Shown: in pieces, positions 54,701-62,827 of the stretch
Position numbering within the stretch: the first letter of the stretch is position 1
Layout of the letters: each line of letters starts with the position of its first letter
Assembly (NCBI RefSeq): GCF_003203515.1
Contig: NZ_BGNG01000003.1
Span: forward strand, 371,921-435,920
Direction of reading: 5' to 3'
Origin: Glaciecola sp. KUL10
GTDB taxonomy: Bacteria > Pseudomonadota > Gammaproteobacteria > Enterobacterales > Alteromonadaceae
DNA length: 64,000 nt
Made by a program: the position numbers and the translations under genes
Notes under the pieces: model-generated
Told to the model about the DNA's origin: nothing
Databases searched by the model: none
What the model saw: only the letters and a program-made list of their open reading frames with translations

Positions 54701-54948
54701 TAACATTGTTTCTCAAAGTTACCGCCGCCCTCACAGTTAATTTCGTAAGTCCAATTGTTTTGGTCAAGCGATGCGCCATCAAACTCATCACTCCATACCA
54801 TCTCCCAACCTGTTGTTGGAACCGAAGTATCGATTGGCTCTACAGCTGTGTCTGTGGTGATATCTTGGCTACCACAACCAGCAAGTGTTATTGCGAATAT
54901 CGGCATTAAGCTAAATTTAGCAAGCGATTTCACTTTTTTGTTATTCAT
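51748..54948 (-). CDS. GH16 beta-glucanase lipoprotein with four C-terminal CBM-like repeats
   Basis: A 1066-residue surface lipoprotein. Lipobox LAGC lies within the signal (residues 1-25). The GH16 catalytic domain (about 45-335) has the nucleophile and acid in GEIDIMEAV near residue 165, with GSWPAFWMMP before it; the pattern fits laminarinases (beta-1,3-glucanases). Four tandem domains of about 160 residues follow (near 371-533, 542-705, 716-880, 903-1066). Each starts with a LWDCCGGT block and ends at a YRIDN block, consistent with beta-sandwich carbohydrate-binding modules. ATG at 54948 has GGAG 8 bases upstream. Confidence 0.93.
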   Translation of the reverse strand: MNNKKVKSLAKFSLMPIFAITLAGCGSQDITTDTAVEPIDTSVPTTGWEMVWSDEFDGASLDQNNWTYEINCEGGGNFEKQCYTDSPDNLFLQDGVLNIVARQAEEGAPLPYTSSRIISQNKADFRYGRIEMRAKLPAGQGSWPAFWMMPTDSTYGGWPKSGEIDIMEAVNLGTVGEDGVAETRIFGTLHYGEDFPRNVFSGKDYRPPNDLNPADDFNTYAIEWQQGEIRWYMNGYLYAMQRQSDVRFNSQGEAIGLKHRGWFVPQFNPVTGEEEFLYNEAPFDQDFFLILNQAVGGNFPENTNLGGIDESAFVDGQAFQIDYVRVYECTQDPDTGRGCETLRPGYDDPEDAFVEGLAPSPTPPVPDVAVPITIFEDTVADGWALWDCCGGTVPEVVMDDAPYGAVAEFQILDNNGTVLGFNSRDGGQPYNASAMVGIGSLKFDMKVVSDTTSPTTWLIKVEADNNTSFAELPLSASLEGQAPVEGQWQSYTFPIQTLSDAGLDVSAIDVIMIFPAWQTGEGAVYRIDNLKIEQDSAAPSVELVLFEDGQNPDWPLWDCCGGTVPAEVEDDPAYGTVAEFQILDNNGTVLGFDGRNGGAPFDASSILTEGVFQFDMKLVSPTAGETTWLLKIEGQTPDVFAEVQLNASNEGAEPTVGQWQTYTFDLMDLADAGLDVSQISVVMIFPAWQTGAGAVYRIDNAKFYNPNASGPAPSGPLEAVFVDDINPAWPLWDCCGGTTPTVEMDDPEYGAVAEFRINDNNGTVLGFYSRDTGSPFDASSILTTGVFRFDMKVMSPPAGETTWLLKIEADGNTSFAELPLSASQEGVSPTTGEWQSYTFDLLTLSDAGLDISAIDVIMVFPAWQTGAGAVYRIDNVYIGNPSDIAGGSDGGSGGNPGMDNADMVLFADQINDQWPLWDCCGGTTPTVETDDAEHGATAEFRINDNNGTVLGFYSRDAGTPYNAESILATGKFQFEMKIVAPTAGETTWLMKMEANGNTSFAELPLADSMEGAEPVVGEWQTYTFDLLTLADAGLDVTAIDVVMVFPLWQTGAGAVYRLDNVVFLRD
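51751..53836 (-). repeat. Four tandem repeats encoding CBM-like domains
   Basis: Approximate units, in translation order: 53349-53836, 52833-53324, 52311-52800 and 51751-52242. Protein identity is high, while the DNA has many silent differences, so the repeats are old or have been selected for protein sequence. Each has the vicinal Cys pair of WDCCGG. Linkers are short, except a Gly/Ser-rich one before the last unit. Confidence 0.9.
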
Positions 54949-55169
54949 GTGTTTCTCCAATTTGGATAGTCATCTGCGTTATGTGTGTAAACGGCTATCC
55001 GCAACCCGAAAGTGTGTGTTGGTAACAAAATTATGTTTTTGCTGTATTTTGTTATTTTTTATCCTAAGGGGATGTAAGCGAAATGTTAATAGTAGGTAAG
55101 CAAAAATGCGTTGGGTGGGTTTTGACTTGAGATAAAGTGGAAATAGAAGGGATTTGGACACCTAGAATT

Positions 55170-55215
55170 GATGGTTTAGGCGACTTAAAATTACCCTTAA
55201 GACGCCTAAGCCATC
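55170..55215. terminator. Strong hairpin after the OmpA-like-domain gene
   Basis: GATGGTTTAGGCG (55170-55182) pairs with CGCCTAAGCCATC (55203-55215) with one wobble, then CTTAA with TTAAG past an A-A mismatch, around an 8-base loop. It lies 12 bases beyond the stop of the gene at 55228-57189. T tracts on both sides are weak. The remaining bases to the GH16 start are AT-rich promoter-type DNA. Confidence 0.6.
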
Positions 55216-55227
55216 GCAATTTTCTAA

Positions 55228-57189
55228 CTAACGTAAATAAGGAAAGCCAACTCTTACCAACTCGTCATCTACAATGGTGATCGTATCATTAAAAAAGTCC
55301 AACACTTCCTTATCTGCATCAGAAATATGGTCGAATCTAGAATACTGACTACGCAATGAGGACAACCATGTTGAGTAATATAAGTAGAGCAAACGATATT
55401 CCTGTGTGACAAATACTTCTTTGTTTTCAACCAATAGATCAACGTCTTTTGAGTCATACCAATAGAAGCCGTTTGGAGACTGTGCGTTTAACAAGCTAGC
55501 AAAATTGCGTTCAAACACATCTGACACATATGTAATGGTCATGTAGGTCGTGCTTGGGTCAAAATGATGATAGTTAAACTTCTTCAACTTATGAAAAGAT
55601 GAAGAATTAAAACGATACTCAACAACTTTACTTTTCACTAGACCAACCACTTTTGCCTTGGTCATTTTGCGCATACCAAACGAGTACGCCCATAACTTGT
55701 TGAAACAAATATAATCAGCATAAAACTTAGTAAAAAGCTCGTACGAAGGAAGGCTCGAGAAGCCTGCAATGTTGTAGTACGAATTAAATCCCTCAACAAT
55801 GTCTGAAAGCAATTTACTGGCGCTTTCAAGCTTTGAGTCTGAGGATAAGGGAAGACGAAATGGTTTATCTTCACTAAAAGTGCCATTACTCAAAAGATAC
55901 TCTAAAGGAGAGCCTTTAAATGGTGAGCCACTGTTTTCAGGGGAATCGATATAAAACTTGCCATCATCGACACCATGGCTTGCAAAGTTGGGCATTCCTT
56001 TCATGCTGTCTAAATCATCTAGACTGTATGCGTCGGTCTGGCAATAATGAAAACATCCTTGCCCCAACTTCATATAACATTCAGCATGTCTAATCGGTTT
56101 GAGCAAATCATCTCTGGCCATCAAATGAGGGTCCAATGAAGTATGCACAAAGGCTTGTTGCTTGCCATCAATTGCATCGCTAATAATACTCTCTAGTTGT
56201 GCAATTCTGTTGTCATTAGCAATTTTGACAGCATTGAGCTTACTTTTGTAAATCGTACTGACATCATCGATAAACGCTACGTCAATGTAGTCACTGGCCT
56301 GATAATAGGTAAACCGAGCGTTTCTATTTTCATCTGCATTGAGATTGGTGGGTGAAGGCACAATTAAGTTACCCGAGCCTGTTCCGGATGTTTCGATAGT
56401 TTTAAACCCAAAGCCAAATGGGTCACTGTCTAGATATTCTTGAACCGCACGCGCTCGATTTTCAGATAGTGTTTGATTATTAGGTTCATCTCCCGACTTG
56501 CTTGCACTGCCGACTATTGTCGAAAAAGCACCAGATATATCTGCTCGTGTTTTATCAAACATCAATTTTTTAAGCTCAAAACACGGATAGTTTGCATTCT
56601 CTCGTAGTGCTTTTTTTGAAGCGTCCCATTCACTTGCCGTTTTTGGAAACGAAATTGTGGGATGACGCCACCAAGACTGCGCATTCGCGCCAGTGATATA
56701 ATGCTCCTTAAGATTAGTGGCAAGTGAAGCATTGCGCGAAGCGGCGCTTTTTAGTAGGTGCGTAAACTGTTGGCCAAAGATTTTGTCTTTTTCAGAAGAC
56801 TTAAGGTTGACAAAAAAAGGCGATGAATAAAGTTCATAGTGCCGAGATGAGCTAGTTTGATTACTCTGGGCCCAAAACGGCTGAATAACAAATTCAAGTA
56901 GGCCATTAAGCGCTTGTTTGTGATTGTCCGTTAAGACTGTGTCGTTGGTCGCAAAGTTATATAGAATAAAGCTATGGTAGGTGTGCTTTCGGTACTTTGC
57001 GCCACCCAACCATTCCAAGGCATCGATCTGGATGTGCAAGGTATCGTCATTAGAGAGGTCTTTCCACTGCACATAAGATCTTAGTTTAGAGTTGCGAATC
57101 GTCTTTTGCAGTTTGGCACTAAAGTCGCTCAATACTTTTTTATGTGTCGCATTAAGGCCATTGACAAGTTGGTCAGCGTGATCAGTCAT
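55228..57189 (-). CDS. Uncharacterised protein with internal OmpA-like domain
   Basis: A 653-residue protein that I do not recognise overall. Residues about 216-295 look like an OmpA-type peptidoglycan-associated domain: GSASKSGDEPNNQTLSENRA, then VQEYL, then ENRNARFTYYQ, with the Asn/Arg pattern of that fold. No signal peptide or membrane helix is visible, unusual for OmpA-like proteins. The C-terminal half (300-653) is rich in Tyr and Phe and may be a separate helical domain. ATG at MTDHADQL follows AGGGAGGA, which is also the end of the upstream gene; the stop and start are 4 bases apart. Confidence 0.75.
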   Translation of the reverse strand: MTDHADQLVNGLNATHKKVLSDFSAKLQKTIRNSKLRSYVQWKDLSNDDTLHIQIDALEWLGGAKYRKHTYHSFILYNFATNDTVLTDNHKQALNGLLEFVIQPFWAQSNQTSSSRHYELYSSPFFVNLKSSEKDKIFGQQFTHLLKSAASRNASLATNLKEHYITGANAQSWWRHPTISFPKTASEWDASKKALRENANYPCFELKKLMFDKTRADISGAFSTIVGSASKSGDEPNNQTLSENRARAVQEYLDSDPFGFGFKTIETSGTGSGNLIVPSPTNLNADENRNARFTYYQASDYIDVAFIDDVSTIYKSKLNAVKIANDNRIAQLESIISDAIDGKQQAFVHTSLDPHLMARDDLLKPIRHAECYMKLGQGCFHYCQTDAYSLDDLDSMKGMPNFASHGVDDGKFYIDSPENSGSPFKGSPLEYLLSNGTFSEDKPFRLPLSSDSKLESASKLLSDIVEGFNSYYNIAGFSSLPSYELFTKFYADYICFNKLWAYSFGMRKMTKAKVVGLVKSKVVEYRFNSSSFHKLKKFNYHHFDPSTTYMTITYVSDVFERNFASLLNAQSPNGFYWYDSKDVDLLVENKEVFVTQEYRLLYLYYSTWLSSLRSQYSRFDHISDADKEVLDFFNDTITIVDDELVRVGFPYLR

Positions 57190-57193
57190 TTTA

Positions 57194-60100
57194 CTATCCT
57201 CCCTCTGACAAAAAATGAATATGCGGGTTGGTTGAAGGTGAGCCTGTGTAAACATGTGATACAACTTTTCCGTGTTGATCACACAGTTTTAAAAACTCCC
57301 CTGAGTTGTTCAAAATAGCAATGACTCGACCTTGATATTCTGCAACCCAATTGTATTTTCGGCCTGGCACCTTACCAATGTACAAACGATAATCGCTATG
57401 GGCTCTCACTATCCTGCGCTTAACAAATGTATATTTATGCCCATAAGCATCCTCAAGCGTCCAATCACCGATATCAATATCTTTATCAGTCGCATTGGAA
57501 ATAACGACGCTCTCTTTGTTATCTAAATCTAGCTCTCTGGCGCGTTTATGATCGTTTCCAGCAGCATCAAATACACTTTTTTGCAGATTGATATAGACAG
57601 AGTTACTTGGGTGGCGACGGTACTTTTTACTGGCATAAAACTGTACATACTTATTCACCGTATTATTGCCCAATGAAGAAGCACCAATAACCGACAACAC
57701 TAATTGGTTTTCGCCCTCTTTTACCCACTCGCTATCAAGGTGAGTACTGAGTTTATTATTCTCGATTTTAAACTGGTCTAGCGGAAGTGCTTTACCATTT
57801 AACAAAGCGGTGATTTGAACCGTACTTTGCTCTGAGGGTTTATAACTTCGTTTCAGCCAGTCCACATAACCAGTGGTATCGAAATTAACATTGGGTTTCT
57901 GACTTTGCTGAACTAGCTTTTGCAAATCAATTGGGATTTGCGTATTTAGCACTTTCTTAACGTCCAACTGGTCAAAATCAAATTCTAAATAGACGTATTT
58001 ACCCATCATGGGCAGTTGATCTATGCTTGCATCAATTTCAAGCGGACTATTTATTTTTATATCGCTGTTTGATAATTGCGTATTTAACGCTAGGTTTTCC
58101 AAATGCTCAGCTTTACTGACTTTAAGCTCATTTAGAATTGGCTGATAGAGTTTTTCTCTCGAATAATTTAGCTCGAGTGATTCACTGATAGTCGCCAGAT
58201 TTTGCAATTGCGTCTGCATGACACTGCGACTTGTTTGCCAACGTTGTTCTCTCGTTTTTCCGTCTTTTACCGTGACCTTGTCTATTTCAGTTTGTAATGA
58301 AGCATTAAATACACTATTGGTGATGTGGTCCCTGATCTGGCTAGCATTTAAAACTTTCACTCGACTATTTGAATCAACCCATGTATTCAAGTCCACATTG
58401 GAAAGACGGGTCAAGGCCTTACTTTGCATAGTAAGAATGACTTCTTCTGCGGTCGCAATATCGAAGTTAAAAAATGGTAATGAATTTAGGAACTCTGCGG
58501 CTAGATCGCCCAACCATTCTAAAAAGTTTTCGTCTAAGTTGTTTTTCAAACTGGTAAAAAAGTCTTTTATGGCTTGTTCCGCTAACGCCATCGCATCACT
58601 AGCAGCACTGACCAATTCGTTTGCTAGTCTTGCGAGTTCTTCACCTGCTTTTTTGAGAATTGCTTTAATATCCTCAATTCGCGCATCAATGTAATCAATG
58701 ATTGCAACAACCGCATCATAAATGGCTTGAATCACTTCAGAGATAGGTTTAAACAGTAACAAATACAGGATCTTTAAGATGTATTGCGCGCTTTTGAGCG
58801 GAATAGTCAGCAAAAACGCCTTAAACTGAACCAGTCCAATTTCAGCCAATACTGGAATAAGCGATTGCAGTGTTTCAAATACCTCTCCGTTGATAAACGA
58901 ACAGGTCATCAACATTTCCATGCGTTCAATCGCGTTTTCGTTCACATCAATTGCACCGAAATCAAAACTACTGCCAGCAGGCTCTGTAATGAGTTGTTCG
59001 ATGCCCTCACCTATTTGACTGATTCGGCTATCGGTCCAAGTTTCACTGCCAAAGGCTCCTTTTGCAACGATAAAAATTTCTCTTAAAAACAGCCGTGTCT
59101 CTTGCACCAAGGCAGCTTGCACATCGTCATCAAACTCCAAGCGACCGCCAAAAGGAACAAGTTCGCTAATTTTGTCTTCAATAGAATCGATGAAATCATG
59201 CGCCATGTAGGCAAATTCAGGATTACTGACACCTGAAATCATTTTGTTTAAGTTTGCTTCTGAGGTTTCAACCGAGTGAGTAAGCAGTACTTGCGTCACA
59301 AAATTGATATTTTTTGCCAAGAACCTGATCAGATAGAGATTTATCAGTTGTTCGATAATTGCTTGTTTTTCTTGTGCGGTAAGCTTTTTAGGCGGTTGGC
59401 CGTCGCTTCTTGGTGGCTGCTCAGGTGGATTTTTGACTTTTGTTTCATCGATCAGCAACACTTTCAAAGCAGGTATAATAACGTTAGGTAAGCCTTCAAG
59501 TGTATCGACAAATACAATGTTAAAGTATTCCTCGCCAATAGTATCTTTATCGACGTGCGCCTTGACTGATGTGTTGATTGTAGGAACGATATAGTCCTTT
59601 AACACAGTCTCTAATACATCAAAACCAAACAACAATAGCTCATTATCCGCTTTCGATTTCTTATCATCAGAACGGTCTTTAAACAGCAGCGTTAATGCTT
59701 CACCTAGGGTTCTACCACTGTCGTGGATCACTTTTAAAATCGCGCGTGTCACTTCCCCCGTTTGACCGAGATTATTGAGTAAAAAGTCAACAAAATCGCC
59801 TTTTTCTAAATACTCGAATACCTTATTGTTATCTAGTTGGTTGATTGTCTTATTAGTTACCCTCTTATACTCGTCTAAAATCACCGCATCAGGTTTAGCA
59901 AAATCTGCTTTATCTTCTTCATCACTTCCCAAGTAAATCATAAGGTGGCAATAAGTCATCAGTTGAGTAATGTATTCAACGCCTGGGTAGTTGATGGTTT
60001 GCATTATTTTTATGATTTTGCTCATGACCACCAATGTTGCCGCAAAATCTTTCGCGGTTTGTACTGCTTCAATCAACGCGATTACATCTTTACTGAGCTG

Positions 60101-61036
60101 AACAAGCATGTCTACTTGTTGCTCATCAATGCCTAGGTTGTCATCTAAATATTGATTTAATTTATCCAGTTCACCTCTAAGTGCGTTTTCGTAGGCTTCA
60201 ATAAAATCGGCAATGAGCTTAGAAACTATCGCATCCAAAAGCACTTGCATGCTCAAGCTTCGTTTTTCTACCAGCGTGTTGCTCGCACAGACAATCACAA
60301 GCCCCAAGACTAGCTTAAGTACTTCCATACTGACTTCGATAGTTTTGCGCTGATTGGGGTTATTACTGATGGCTTGGTCTCTGACTTCATCAAACACGAG
60401 GTTAATCGCGTTATAGTAAAAACCGTTCAAATCGGTAAATCTGAGTTTTGCGAATAATTCAGTGCCTGAGCCATAGAAAAACGCGGCTTCGGCACTTGTC
60501 TTAAAATCAAATCCTGCTTCTTGCCCCTCTCTGGCGATTAAGGTGCCTTTACATACCAGTTCCGCGATTGCGGTAAATCCGACTTGTGCGTTTGCTTCGA
60601 CGCCAACACCAATTTCAATTTGTTCAACAAATAGTTTAAAGACGTCAACGACCAAGGGCGAATCAACGTTATTTTGAACGTTATCAATAATCGCCTCCAT
60701 ACTCAGGCCGAGCTCTAAACGGGCGCGAATATAGGCTTTTATATATGCGCGGACCGCAACAATAAGACCAATATCTCGCGTGGCATCAGGAGACATTTGA
60801 GCAGCGACTTGTAAACCACCTTCGATACCGGCTTCAACATCTAATACCGCTTTTACATATTCGCCAAGGTTTGCAGATAAGCCTGCTGACGCTAGCACAT
60901 CAGCTTCGAGTGATAAGTTAATGCCATGGCAAAATTCTGCGCCTAGATTAAAGTTGTAGCCAAGTTGAGCATAAGCCATGTCGTTATTGGCTTTGATTTG
61001 ACCATTTTTGGAGAGATCGAGCAGTTGAGTAGACAC
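57194..61036 (-). CDS. Giant uncharacterised protein with C-terminal lamin-tail-like domain
   Basis: A 1280-residue protein; not recognised as a whole. Residues 1-200 alternate Gly/Ala-rich strands (LGYNFNLGAEFCHGINLSLEADVLASAGLSANLG pattern, seen here only as short strands). Residues about 200-950 are mostly long amphipathic helices (for example KAILKKAGEELARLANELV). Residues about 1145-1270 resemble a lamin-tail domain: DNKESVVISNATDKDIDIGD, WTLEDAYGHKYTF and LNNSGEFLKLCDQHGKVV. No signal peptide. Start is GTG at 61036, with AGGGA 10 bases before it. The downstream gene is translationally coupled. Confidence 0.75.
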   Translation of the reverse strand: MSTQLLDLSKNGQIKANNDMAYAQLGYNFNLGAEFCHGINLSLEADVLASAGLSANLGEYVKAVLDVEAGIEGGLQVAAQMSPDATRDIGLIVAVRAYIKAYIRARLELGLSMEAIIDNVQNNVDSPLVVDVFKLFVEQIEIGVGVEANAQVGFTAIAELVCKGTLIAREGQEAGFDFKTSAEAAFFYGSGTELFAKLRFTDLNGFYYNAINLVFDEVRDQAISNNPNQRKTIEVSMEVLKLVLGLVIVCASNTLVEKRSLSMQVLLDAIVSKLIADFIEAYENALRGELDKLNQYLDDNLGIDEQQVDMLVQLSKDVIALIEAVQTAKDFAATLVVMSKIIKIMQTINYPGVEYITQLMTYCHLMIYLGSDEEDKADFAKPDAVILDEYKRVTNKTINQLDNNKVFEYLEKGDFVDFLLNNLGQTGEVTRAILKVIHDSGRTLGEALTLLFKDRSDDKKSKADNELLLFGFDVLETVLKDYIVPTINTSVKAHVDKDTIGEEYFNIVFVDTLEGLPNVIIPALKVLLIDETKVKNPPEQPPRSDGQPPKKLTAQEKQAIIEQLINLYLIRFLAKNINFVTQVLLTHSVETSEANLNKMISGVSNPEFAYMAHDFIDSIEDKISELVPFGGRLEFDDDVQAALVQETRLFLREIFIVAKGAFGSETWTDSRISQIGEGIEQLITEPAGSSFDFGAIDVNENAIERMEMLMTCSFINGEVFETLQSLIPVLAEIGLVQFKAFLLTIPLKSAQYILKILYLLLFKPISEVIQAIYDAVVAIIDYIDARIEDIKAILKKAGEELARLANELVSAASDAMALAEQAIKDFFTSLKNNLDENFLEWLGDLAAEFLNSLPFFNFDIATAEEVILTMQSKALTRLSNVDLNTWVDSNSRVKVLNASQIRDHITNSVFNASLQTEIDKVTVKDGKTREQRWQTSRSVMQTQLQNLATISESLELNYSREKLYQPILNELKVSKAEHLENLALNTQLSNSDIKINSPLEIDASIDQLPMMGKYVYLEFDFDQLDVKKVLNTQIPIDLQKLVQQSQKPNVNFDTTGYVDWLKRSYKPSEQSTVQITALLNGKALPLDQFKIENNKLSTHLDSEWVKEGENQLVLSVIGASSLGNNTVNKYVQFYASKKYRRHPSNSVYINLQKSVFDAAGNDHKRARELDLDNKESVVISNATDKDIDIGDWTLEDAYGHKYTFVKRRIVRAHSDYRLYIGKVPGRKYNWVAEYQGRVIAILNNSGEFLKLCDQHGKVVSHVYTGSPSTNPHIHFLSEGG

Positions 61037-61184
61037 AATATACACTTCCCTATGTTAATAATGACCGATAAATTCTGGTCAACTTTTAAGCTATTGTAAA
61101 GTGCAACTTGTATGTTTTTTGTTCTTTTTTACCAGCAGTAATTTAGTCAATTGAAAAATAATCAAATATGCGTTTAGCGAAAGG

Positions 61185-61958
61185 CTACGAAAGTCTTTCA
61201 CCAAACTTGAATAAAATAGCATCACCCTCTTCCATTTTTTGCCAGGTTTCATCTTGAGTAAGTGGCTTTGTAGAGATAACTGTCACGACGTCGTTATCAG
61301 TGGTTTCTTTTTGAAAATCAACCGTCATTTCAGCATCAATCAGTGTTGCTTTGCCAAAGGGTGCTTTGCGCGTTATCCAATGCAAATGATTAGTACAGTA
61401 TGCCAGTAAATAAACACCATCAGTTAACATCATGTTGTAAACGCCAAGCGCCTTTAATTGAGCGCATAATTTTGCAATAAACTTGAAAACAGATTTCATA
61501 TTGCGCGGTTTTGTCTTGCCATATTTTTCAAATATTTGGTCGAGTATCCAACAAAAAGCTCGCTCACTGTCTGTCGTCCCGATAGGGATATGAAATTTAA
61601 TTGGCAAGGCCTGCTTGTAACCGGTCAATTGCCCGTTATGGGCAAATGTCCAACTCTGCCCCCACAGTTCACGTGTAAATGGATGAGTGTTCTCTAGACA
61701 TATTCCTCCCCGATTAGCCTGTCGAATATGGCTGATCACCGTTTTACTTTTGATAGGGTAATCTTTGATAAGCGTTGCAATAGCAGAATCACAACTAGGC
61801 TGAGAATCTTTAAAGTTTCGACAACCTTTACCTTCATAAAAAGTAATTCCAAAACCATCTTTATGCGGGCCCGTTCGCCCACCACGCTCCATGAGTCCGC
61901 TGAAACTGAAACAGATATCAGTAGGCACATTTGCACTCATGGCTAATAGTTCACACAC
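61185..61958 (-). CDS. Class II glutamine amidotransferase (YafJ-like)
   Basis: A 257-residue N-terminal-nucleophile amidotransferase domain. After removal of the first residue, Cys2 of MCELLAMSANVP is the nucleophile. HIRQANRGGICLENTHPF and WTFAHNGQLTGY are family blocks, and GTTDSERAFCW follows. Closest in pattern to YafJ, which hydrolyses glutamine without a known partner. The start is GTG. It lies upstream of the two giant genes on the same strand but is separated by about 150 bases, so a functional link is unproven. Confidence 0.9.
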   Translation of the reverse strand: MCELLAMSANVPTDICFSFSGLMERGGRTGPHKDGFGITFYEGKGCRNFKDSQPSCDSAIATLIKDYPIKSKTVISHIRQANRGGICLENTHPFTRELWGQSWTFAHNGQLTGYKQALPIKFHIPIGTTDSERAFCWILDQIFEKYGKTKPRNMKSVFKFIAKLCAQLKALGVYNMMLTDGVYLLAYCTNHLHWITRKAPFGKATLIDAEMTVDFQKETTDNDVVTVISTKPLTQDETWQKMEEGDAILFKFGERLS

Positions 61959-61973
61959 TTATTACTTCTCGCC

Positions 61974-62228
61974 TTAATTAATCTTATGAGAATTTCGAAA
62001 AGATAATAGTGTTGCATGTGGTGGCAGAGTTGTTAAGGCTTTTATTGAACTAACCCTATGTAACGACTGCGATATAAAAACCTGAAATTCTCGTTTGCAC
62101 TCGTTTAACTTACTAAGAACAAGTGTAAAAAAATCGTCTGCGTGTAATATACGGGCACTCTTTCGGTATTGGATTTGGCAGGAATAAACGGTTAGTAATG
62201 AGAGCGGAACAATTGACATGACTTTCAT
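61974..62228 (-). CDS. Small hypothetical protein, possible lipoprotein
   Basis: 84 residues with no family I recognise. MKVMSIVPLSLLTVYSCQ could be a lipoprotein signal, and AGGA lies 6 bases before the ATG. It overlaps nothing and follows the NTF2 remnant, whose stop overlaps the AGGA. Because the neighbourhood is a decaying cassette region, this may be a chance frame. Confidence 0.3.
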   Translation of the reverse strand: MKVMSIVPLSLLTVYSCQIQYRKSARILHADDFFTLVLSKLNECKREFQVFISQSLHRVSSIKALTTLPPHATLLSFRNSHKIN

Positions 62229-62236
62229 AAAATATC

Positions 62237-62383
62237 CTAGTTGTCCCTGCCCAAGTAAGCCCTGATTGATGAAATTAAACCTTCATTATTAAATGTTAAA
62301 ACGTCAACGACATAAAGCACTTTGGTCCCATTAACAATAATCCTAAGCTCTCCCGAGACTGAATTTTTTCTGGTTGTTTGAAT
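62237..62383 (-). pseudogene. NTF2-like (SnoaL-type) C-terminal remnant
   Basis: An open stretch of 48 codons, preceded by an in-frame stop at 62384-62386. It reads SGELRIIVNGTKVLYVVDVL, then TFNNEGLISSIRAYLGRD, which is the last strand-turn-strand part of nuclear transport factor 2-like (steroid isomerase fold) proteins. The N-terminal two thirds and any start are missing, so it is a relic. Confidence 0.5.
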
Positions 62384-62455
62384 TTAGATTCTCTGTAACC
62401 TGTAATAAGATCTCTTCGTCCTTAATACGCGGTCAAGTAAGAGCGAAGCGACAGA

Positions 62456-62511
62456 GCCCAACGTGTTACTGTCCCACCGAGCCTGCGAGCGGCTTAATGT
62501 GATTGTTAGGC
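62456..62511 (-). other. Putative attC recombination site (56 bp)
   Basis: On the minus strand the ends are GCCTAAC and GTTGGGC, matching the attC core rules RYYYAAC and GTTRRRY; the length of 56 bases fits short attC sites. The stop of the HigA remnant lies within the first core, as seen at cassette ends. The inner arms pair only imperfectly. Confidence 0.5.
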
Positions 62512-62631
62512 GGCGTGCAGCTCTATTTGCTGCACGTTATCCAAGTTGATGTTTTGCTTTGCCTGCCAAAGTTCATAGTTGCCTTGCATACTAACCCAAC
62601 TCTCAGGGCTGCGCCCTAATACCCTTGACAA
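62506..62631 (-). pseudogene. HigA-type antitoxin C-terminal remnant
   Basis: A 41-codon frame, preceded by an in-frame TAA, that reads LSRVLGRSPESWVSMQ, then GNYELWQAKQ, a hallmark C-terminus of HigA antitoxins (XRE family). The helix-turn-helix N-terminal part is missing, and no HigB toxin is seen beside it. Its stop overlaps the attC-like site. Toxin-antitoxin cassettes are common in chromosomal integrons. Confidence 0.6.
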
Positions 62632-62774
62632 CCTTTAGATTTGCGCCTTCTCGATTCGCTTTACAACAATGAATACAAAGGTGCAGCAGCATATTCTCCA
62701 TCGGTAATGCTCAAAACATCGCTACATTGGCCTCCCAAATGATAAATTCTGCAGTCTCATCGCTCCAGTATGAG

Positions 62775-62816
62775 TCCCAACAAGCGGAGCGGAAGAACTT
62801 TACTGGTTTGTTAGGT
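62775..62816 (-). other. Degenerate attC-like site after the VOC gene
   Basis: On the minus strand it starts with ACCTAAC, 11 bases beyond the VOC stop, and ends with GTTGGGA, which breaks the GTTRRRY rule only at the last base. The ends AACAAACC and GCTTGTTG pair partly. At 42 bases it is short; it may be a worn site. Confidence 0.35.
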
Positions 62817-62827
62817 GACATTGCTGT

